Assembly: GCA_963920665.1 (NCBI GenBank)
Contig: OY987266.1
Coordinates: forward strand, 6,081,001 to 6,145,000
Source: Straminergon stramineum
Lineage: Eukaryota > Streptophyta > Bryopsida > Hypnales > Calliergonaceae
Length of the DNA: 64,000 nucleotides
Direction of reading: 5' to 3'
In this document: piece after piece, positions 58,931-64,000 of the stretch
How the letters are laid out: each line of letters opens with the position of its first letter
Numbering within the stretch: position 1 is the stretch's first letter
The notes under the pieces: generated by a model
What the model saw: only the letters and a program-made list of their open reading frames with translations
What the model was told of the DNA's origin: nothing
Database searches by the model: none
Program-made: the position numbers and the translations under genes

Positions 58931-59422
58931 TGCTCACATAATAGCAACCCTCCTTCCACGGTTAAGAAGATAAACCTCCACCACTCCTCTGAGCCCCAAA
59001 GATCCCCACCCCGCCGGCAGTTTCGTGGTGGCGTCCCCCCCGCTGGGCGCGACGTCCCTTGGCGTCACAGCCGCACTCCCAGGCCTCGAAACTCCCGAAG
59101 CGGAATCTGCGAGGGCACCTGCAGCCGCTGCCCGGCACCGCCCCCACGCAATGCCAACGAAGAAGACGAAACCGGGAGTGTGCCTGCAGTGCGGAAGCTC
59201 AAACTGCCGATCCACCAGCACTGATAAGAACGGTTGGCCCCCCGTCCAGATACATCCTCCACGGACAAAAATAGGAATCGCTTCTCTGGCTTGCGCTTCC
59301 ACTTCACTTGCTTGGGAACACACTCTCAGCTGAGCTCTTCACACTCACTTCAGAGGCTGTGGCCGTTGCGTGTGTCCATTCTTTAGGTTTTAGGAACTCG
59401 GTGTGCTCTGCATTGGAGAAAC
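58931..59422 (+). promoter_or_regulatory. GC-rich promoter/5' UTR of the APS reductase gene
   Basis: A CpG-rich island in AT-rich surroundings directly upstream of the APR start codon. Frames are open on both strands because stops are rare in GC-rich DNA. The plus frame at 59025-59333 contains a Cys cluster (CLQCGSSNCRS) that could be chance or an upstream reading frame. No clear TATA box. Confidence 0.5.
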
Positions 59423-62375
59423 ATGGCTCAGGTGGCGTCCATGGAGGTCGTGGTCGCGGCTCGTGCGCCCTCCTCTGCGGCGGTGGCGTCCACTTCGACT
59501 CGGCAATCGGTAGCTTTGGGTGCGCTCTCATTCGTTTTCAATTTGTTGGTTTTTTTGATTTGATGGAATTAGGTGAAGTTTCGGAGACTGATTGGTGTTG
59601 GATGGTGCGCTCTCATTCATTTTTGTTGGAATTTTTGATTCGATGGAATTTGGTGAAGTTTCGGAGACTGAATGATGTTGGATGGTGCGCTCTCATTCAT
59701 TTTTGTTGGAATTTTTGATTCGACGGAATTTGGTGAAGTTTCGGAGGCTGAGTGGAATTGGATTTTTCAGGGTTGAGAGGGCAGAATGGGGGTCGTCTCG
59801 GGGGATTGTCGTCTGTTGGAGGGGCGTCGCGGAGCTTAGGTTTGACGACGAGTGGTGAGAGGTTGCAGAGGCGAAGAGTGCGGGTCGCTTCCCCGACTAC
59901 TGCGACTCCTGGTATGTGAACTTGGTTATGACCTCCGCCAAAATATGAATTTGTATCAAGACCGATTTCGATCAGTGGGTTGAGCTCATGTTTGATGGAA
60001 ACTTTGTGTACAGAGCTTGTGGAAAGTTCTGTGGACATCCCGAAGCTGGCGGAAGACTTAGACTCCGCATCTCCGTTGGAAATTATGGACAAAGCCCTGT
60101 CTATGTTTGGTGACGATATTGCAATCGCTTTCAGGTACGAATCAAGCGCAATTGACCAATTACCTCAACCAGATTGACAAGTAGAGAAATTCATCCAGTA
60201 CTCGTTGAGTGATTAGGGAGTTTTTGTAGTCATATCCAATCAGGGTTTTTCTTTTTCGATAGTTTAGGTCTAAATGGCGTTGGGAGATTTCTGATATCTC
60301 AGTAGACGGGTGCTCTAAAATTTTCTTGGTTATTTCGATCATGTTCTAAGAATATGCTTGCGTTACCGACTAGAGGTTCTTGTTGACGCTTTGTCGGAAC
60401 ACCCTAGACGTTGTGTTCCTCTGTTTGAAATGACGAAATAGCTTCCACTTTGGGCTGGAGCTTGCGCTCCTCGACTTCAGCTGATTGTTGTGGCTTGGTG
60501 GTTGCAGTGGAGCTGAGGACGTGGCCTTGATCGAGTACGCGCATCTGACAGGCCGTCCATTCCGGGTGTTCAGCTTGGAGACTGGAAGGCTGAACCCTGA
60601 GACTTACCGCTTGTTTGCCGAAGTGGAGAAACGGTACAACATTCACATTCAGTACATGTTTCCTGACGCGACCGAGGTGGAGGAGCTTGTGCGTGCCAAA
60701 GGCTTGTTCTCCTTCTATGAAGACGGGCATCAAGAGTGTTGCAGGGTGCGGAAAGTGCGACCTCTGCGTCGGGCGCTCAAAGGATTGAAAGCCTGGATTA
60801 CGGGACAGCGTAAAGATCAATCGCCTGGAACACGTGCCAATGTCCCAATTGTTCAGGTTCTATTGCTACTTCACAACTAGCACAATTGACGTTGACTATG
60901 GAACTGAAATTCTTGAAAACTCTTCCAAGTCGTGAAACTTTTTCGTGTCAGGAACTTTAAAAAGTAGCCAAAAATCAGATTCCTTTTGGCGAATTATGTT
61001 GCCCTATCCGTGCCCAGCTTATTAGAAATCTGTATGATATCTTTTTCCTTACAGTTTTACTGTATTGTGACCAGGTGGATCCTGCTTTTGAGGGCTTGGA
61101 CGGGGGTCCTGGAAGTTTGATTAAGTGGAACCCATTGTCAAACGTTTCGGGAACCGCTGTATGGTCCTTCCTTCGCACTATGGACGTACCTGTCAATGAG
61201 CTGCACTTCAAGGTTTGTCTACTCTTTCGTTTTGGAAGATAGTGTACCCTTCCTTGCATTCACCATGAACACAAGTTGAATGGGTGCAATCAGTCAAGTT
61301 CTATGGTTGGGATGAATATTCTGTACTGATTTGCATCCTTTGTTGCAGGGTTACGTGTCAATTGGGTGCGAGCCATGCACAAGGGCTGTACTGCCAGGCC
61401 AACACGAGAGGGAAGGTAGATGGTGGTGGGAAGATGCCAAGGCTAAGGAGTGTGGTCTCCACAAGGTATGGAAATTAAAATTAAGTGTTGTTTCTGGACC
61501 TTCTTGCATGTCCAACAACAAAGTCGCTTGAAAAATTGTACGGCTTTCAAATGGACTTGGCTTCAGCCGGATATGGCAAAGTAGAACCTACAAAATTTTC
61601 AGGAGCTATTCTTTCTATGTGTAACTGAAACTATTTTCCCGTTTTTATGTGCAGGGTAACCTTGATGCTCTGACAGAGCCCTCCAGTGCTCTAGGAGAGA
61701 AAGTTGAATTCGCTGATCTTTTCACTGGTGAGAATGTGACCACGTTGACTCGTGAAGATATGGAAGCGTTGGCAAAGGGAGAGAAGCGCGAAAAGTCATC
61801 CCTAGTTGTGTTATACGCATCCTGGTGCCCCTTCTCTCAGGCTATGAACGATTCCTACAATGCTGTTGCAGACAAGTTGGCGGGCTCAAATGTTGTGGTA
61901 AGTGGCAATATCATTCATGGCTGCTCGATATTGTGTCGAAGATGTGAAAGCCTTTTCAAAGCGTTGATAAGAACCGCTAGGGCCTAGTATAGAGGACTCT
62001 AGTTCTAATACACTACTATTTCTTTAATAGTTCCTCTATACTGCTCTTTCTTCGCATTGAGTTATCACGTTACTTTACGTTACTTTACATTTAGGCTCTC
62101 GTAATTGCTATAAACTGGAAGTTTAGTAGTAGCGGCAGAGTTGCACTGCTTTTGTGAGGGGATTTTGTGCCAAATGTTGACTTTGTTATTGAATGGAGCA
62201 GGTTGGCAAGTTCAATGCTGATGGTGATCAGAAATCATACGCTAAGGAGAATCTTCAGCTTCAAAGCTATCCGACTGTCCTCTTTTTCCCCAAGAACAGT
62301 AGCCAAATTATTAAGTATCCCTCGGAGAACCGCGAAGTGAACGCTTTGCTTGGGTTTGTGGAGGCATTGCAATAA
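59423..62375 (+). CDS. APR: 5'-adenylylsulfate (APS) reductase, plant type, chloroplast
   Basis: It reduces APS to sulfite in plastid sulfate assimilation. Eight GT-AG exons: 59423-59519, 59771-59911, 60014-60134, 60508-60856, 61075-61212, 61349-61465, 61655-61897 and 62202-62375; 459 aa, the usual plant APR length (about 460). Residues 1-75 are Ser/Ala/Arg-rich, fitting a transit peptide. The reductase domain has [12 protein letters not shown] at 120-131, SLETGR near 142-147, and Fe-S cluster cysteines CC 197-198 and CEPC 289-292. It also has [11 protein letters not shown] and the catalytic Cys317 in KECGLHKGN. The C-terminal thioredoxin-like domain (from about 335) has WCPFS, Cys379 and Ser382, where plant APRs normally have WCPFC. 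That domain normally acts as a glutaredoxin-like glutathione-dependent reductase, so loss of the second Cys should change its chemistry toward a monothiol mode (inference). Start and exon 1 donor (GTGCGC) were chosen to keep the frame. Confidence 0.96.
59520..59770 (+). repeat. Intron 1 of APR made of three tandem 80-86 bp units
   Basis: Units start at 59520, 59605 and 59685, each with GTGCGCTCTCATTC. They continue through TTTTTGATTYGAYGGAATT and GGTGAAGTTTCGGAG. The whole 251-bp intron is these units, and the last ends in the acceptor TTTTTCAG. Each unit start is the same sequence as the real 5' splice donor. Confidence 0.88.
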
Positions 62376-62773
62376 TTTTTTGTTTTGTTTCTGAGAGTTG
62401 TGTACACTATTAAGGAACGGTGGATTCCAAATTGAAGGTGCTGTTGCACTTCGATTGTTGAGTGTTCCACTATTGACAATTTTGGACTTTTAGAGGATCC
62501 TTTCCGGGATGTATAAAAGGCAAATGCTGGGTTGATTTATATTTATATCATTTGCAAACTATTTTTTGGCAACTGGTAATTGTATTACGGTATGTTATCT
62601 CCAGTCGATGTGGAACTGCGGGGCCGGAGCTTTAGGTGTAGATTTGAACCTAGTCCTTGATGTTGTGTGAAAAAAGTACCTACAATTACCTCACTCCTCG
62701 TCTCAGGATAGCCAAATAATGCATAATAAAAACAATCTTCAGTTGCTCTGTCCAACACAATCTTAATTGTATC
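62376..62773 (+). other. 3' UTR and downstream flank of APR
   Basis: Follows the stop codon at 62373-62375. AT-rich; no further gene seen. Confidence 0.5.
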
Positions 62774-63000
62774 TTAACCTTTGAGCGCTGGGCTGGTCAC
62801 TGGAAATCATCCTCTTGGGTATCCTGTGAATCATTTGCTTAAAAGAACCCGAAAGCACTTATTGGAGGTCCAATTTTTTTGCAAGACTTCCCTTTTTCTC
62901 ACAAAATTCCAAGAATGAACATTTGCACTTGTGTCTTACATAGAAGGATTCTTTATCACCTATTGGACACTTTTAGGCTATTGCATTGTTATAGGGTTAA
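62774..63000. mobile_element. Possible degenerate TTAA-type element
   Basis: TTAA at 62774-62777 is followed by CCTTTGAGCGCTGGGCTGG, like the left end of the element at 58227 (CCCCTAAACGCAGGGCTGG). A TTAA at 62997-63000 is preceded by ATAGGG. The right end matches poorly, so this is tentative. Confidence 0.35.
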
Positions 63001-63498
63001 CCTTATAATGCCATAGAGAATTGAAAAGTGTATAATGAATGATTGTTGAAAACTAAGAATCTAGATATTCATCTTGATAGATGAAATTTTGGTGGTTTGT
63101 GATCATGGTGTTGGGTTAAGATATACCATCCTATTTGCGTTACAATTCAATTTTGGACTATTTGTGCCAATACACTGACAAACAAAATTGTGTATGGATT
63201 TGAAACTTTTTCATTTAAACAACCATACCATAAGCATTAATGGGCAAAGTCCATAATTAGATTTAAAAAAGTTGTAGGATGCAAAATGTAACACACTACT
63301 TTAGAAGTTTGAAGAAAAAATTAGTTGTGATGTGAAAGAAAAGGAATTTCAAAGTTAGCCTTGTTAGAACTCGGTTTTGCACACCATAATTTGGGATTAC
63401 TTTATATTTTTTCAATTTTTTTAGAACTTCAACACGAAATTGTACCTTAGCAAGCTGGTATACATCATTTCAGATTGTTATACACAAAATTGAAGGAA
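63001..63498. other. AT-rich intergenic DNA
   Basis: No gene or repeat supported. Confidence 0.4.
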
Positions 63499-63752
63499 CA
63501 TTACAAAAAATTTGGACCCTGAAAGAGGTCGTTTCGTAGTGCAGCGAGGTGCTAGTACAGAAAATATTTTTCGAAAAAAAAAACACTGGAAAAAAAAGTT
63601 TTTTTGAAAATCATCATATCTGACGTGGTCACACTAGTGCCCCATCATTTTGGGAAAGAATATTAATTTTTTAATTAATTTGTTTTTTCCCTAATTGCAC
63701 CACTGCGGCAACAAAGTCGTGGCCTCTTTCAGGGTCCAAATTTTTTGTAATG
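63499..63752. mobile_element. 254-bp element with 30-bp perfect inverted ends
   Basis: 63499-63528 is the exact reverse complement of 63723-63752 (core TTTGGACCCTGAAAGAGG), with weaker pairing continuing inward (GTGCAGCGAGGTG against CACCACTGCGGC). Too short to code; a MITE-type non-autonomous element. The sequence immediately outside does not give a clear target duplication, though AAATTT flanks the GGACCC cores on both sides. Confidence 0.78.
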
Positions 63753-64000
63753 ATTGACATTTATAGAATTTTAAATATTCACAATTTGACAAATATGCAA
63801 ATGTTGTTGGTTCTCATGATATTTGAATATTTTATTGGAATGGAGAGCATGGAATTGAATTAGCCATAGTAGAAAGAATATAGGTTGCAACATGAACCAT
63901 TGTTACATCTTGATGTTCTTGCAATTGAAATATTTTTTGAGTAGGACAATGCATTCAATTAATATGTTAGAGTAGTATGATGCGTTTTTTGGTTTAGATT
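63753..64000. other. AT-rich window end
   Basis: No feature seen. Confidence 0.4.

Noticed and set aside
59520..59770. GAGAC words in the APR intron as sulfur-response elements
   Set aside because: Five-base words occur often by chance. Mentioned but not annotated.
1..64000. CRISPR arrays, bacterial operons, tRNA or rRNA genes
   Set aside because: No regularly spaced short repeats of that kind were seen. Introns show a eukaryotic genome, and I could not identify a tRNA or rRNA by eye.

Overview
This window looks like nuclear DNA of a land plant, most likely a non-seed plant such as a moss or lycophyte; the species cannot be fixed from the sequence. The evidence is GT-AG introns in every gene, a plastid-type ferredoxin-dependent bilin reductase, a plant-type APS reductase fused to a thioredoxin-like domain, and plant Copia and hAT transposons in AT-rich intergenic DNA. 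The bilin reductase carries the Asn/Asp residue pair I associate with 15,16-reducing enzymes (PebS/PUBS type) rather than the Asp/Asn pair I recall for Arabidopsis HY2. That fits a moss or lycophyte but is inference.

Layout. At 1.6-4.6 kb a minus-strand six-exon gene encodes a 412-aa coiled-coil protein I do not recognise. It is divergent from an eight-exon plus-strand bilin reductase (HY2/PUBS family, 392 aa) at 5.9-10.5 kb. A 13.7-kb hAT element follows at 13093-26815, with a perfect 8-bp target-site duplication, short terminal inverted repeats and matched subterminal motifs. It holds a decayed hAT transposase (minus), a decayed RING-H2 protein (minus) and a decayed protein kinase (plus). 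GGAC-rich motif clusters and degenerate tandem arrays lie at its ends and in front of its genes. From 26.8 to 33.2 kb the DNA is AT-rich and apparently non-coding. A very young, apparently intact Copia retrotransposon (33191-38775) has two identical 245-bp LTRs and a single 1,368-codon gag-pol frame.

From 41.7 to 51.1 kb a plus-strand gene of about nine exons encodes a giant (about 2,375 aa) coiled-coil protein. Another gene-poor stretch contains several small inverted-repeat elements. The window ends with an eight-exon APS reductase gene (59.4-62.4 kb) whose thioredoxin-like active site reads Cys-Pro-Phe-Ser instead of the expected Cys-Pro-Phe-Cys.

Four complete small elements are each bounded by TTAA with CCCCTAAA-type inverted ends, at 11.0, 19.8, 55.5 and 58.2 kb. 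They form a dispersed family resembling non-autonomous piggyBac-type elements. Host genes here seem functionally unrelated to each other: tetrapyrrole/phytochrome chromophore metabolism, sulfate assimilation and two structural coiled-coil proteins. The best candidate for a new system is the hAT element with kinase and RING cargo and a shared motif cluster at its ends and promoters.
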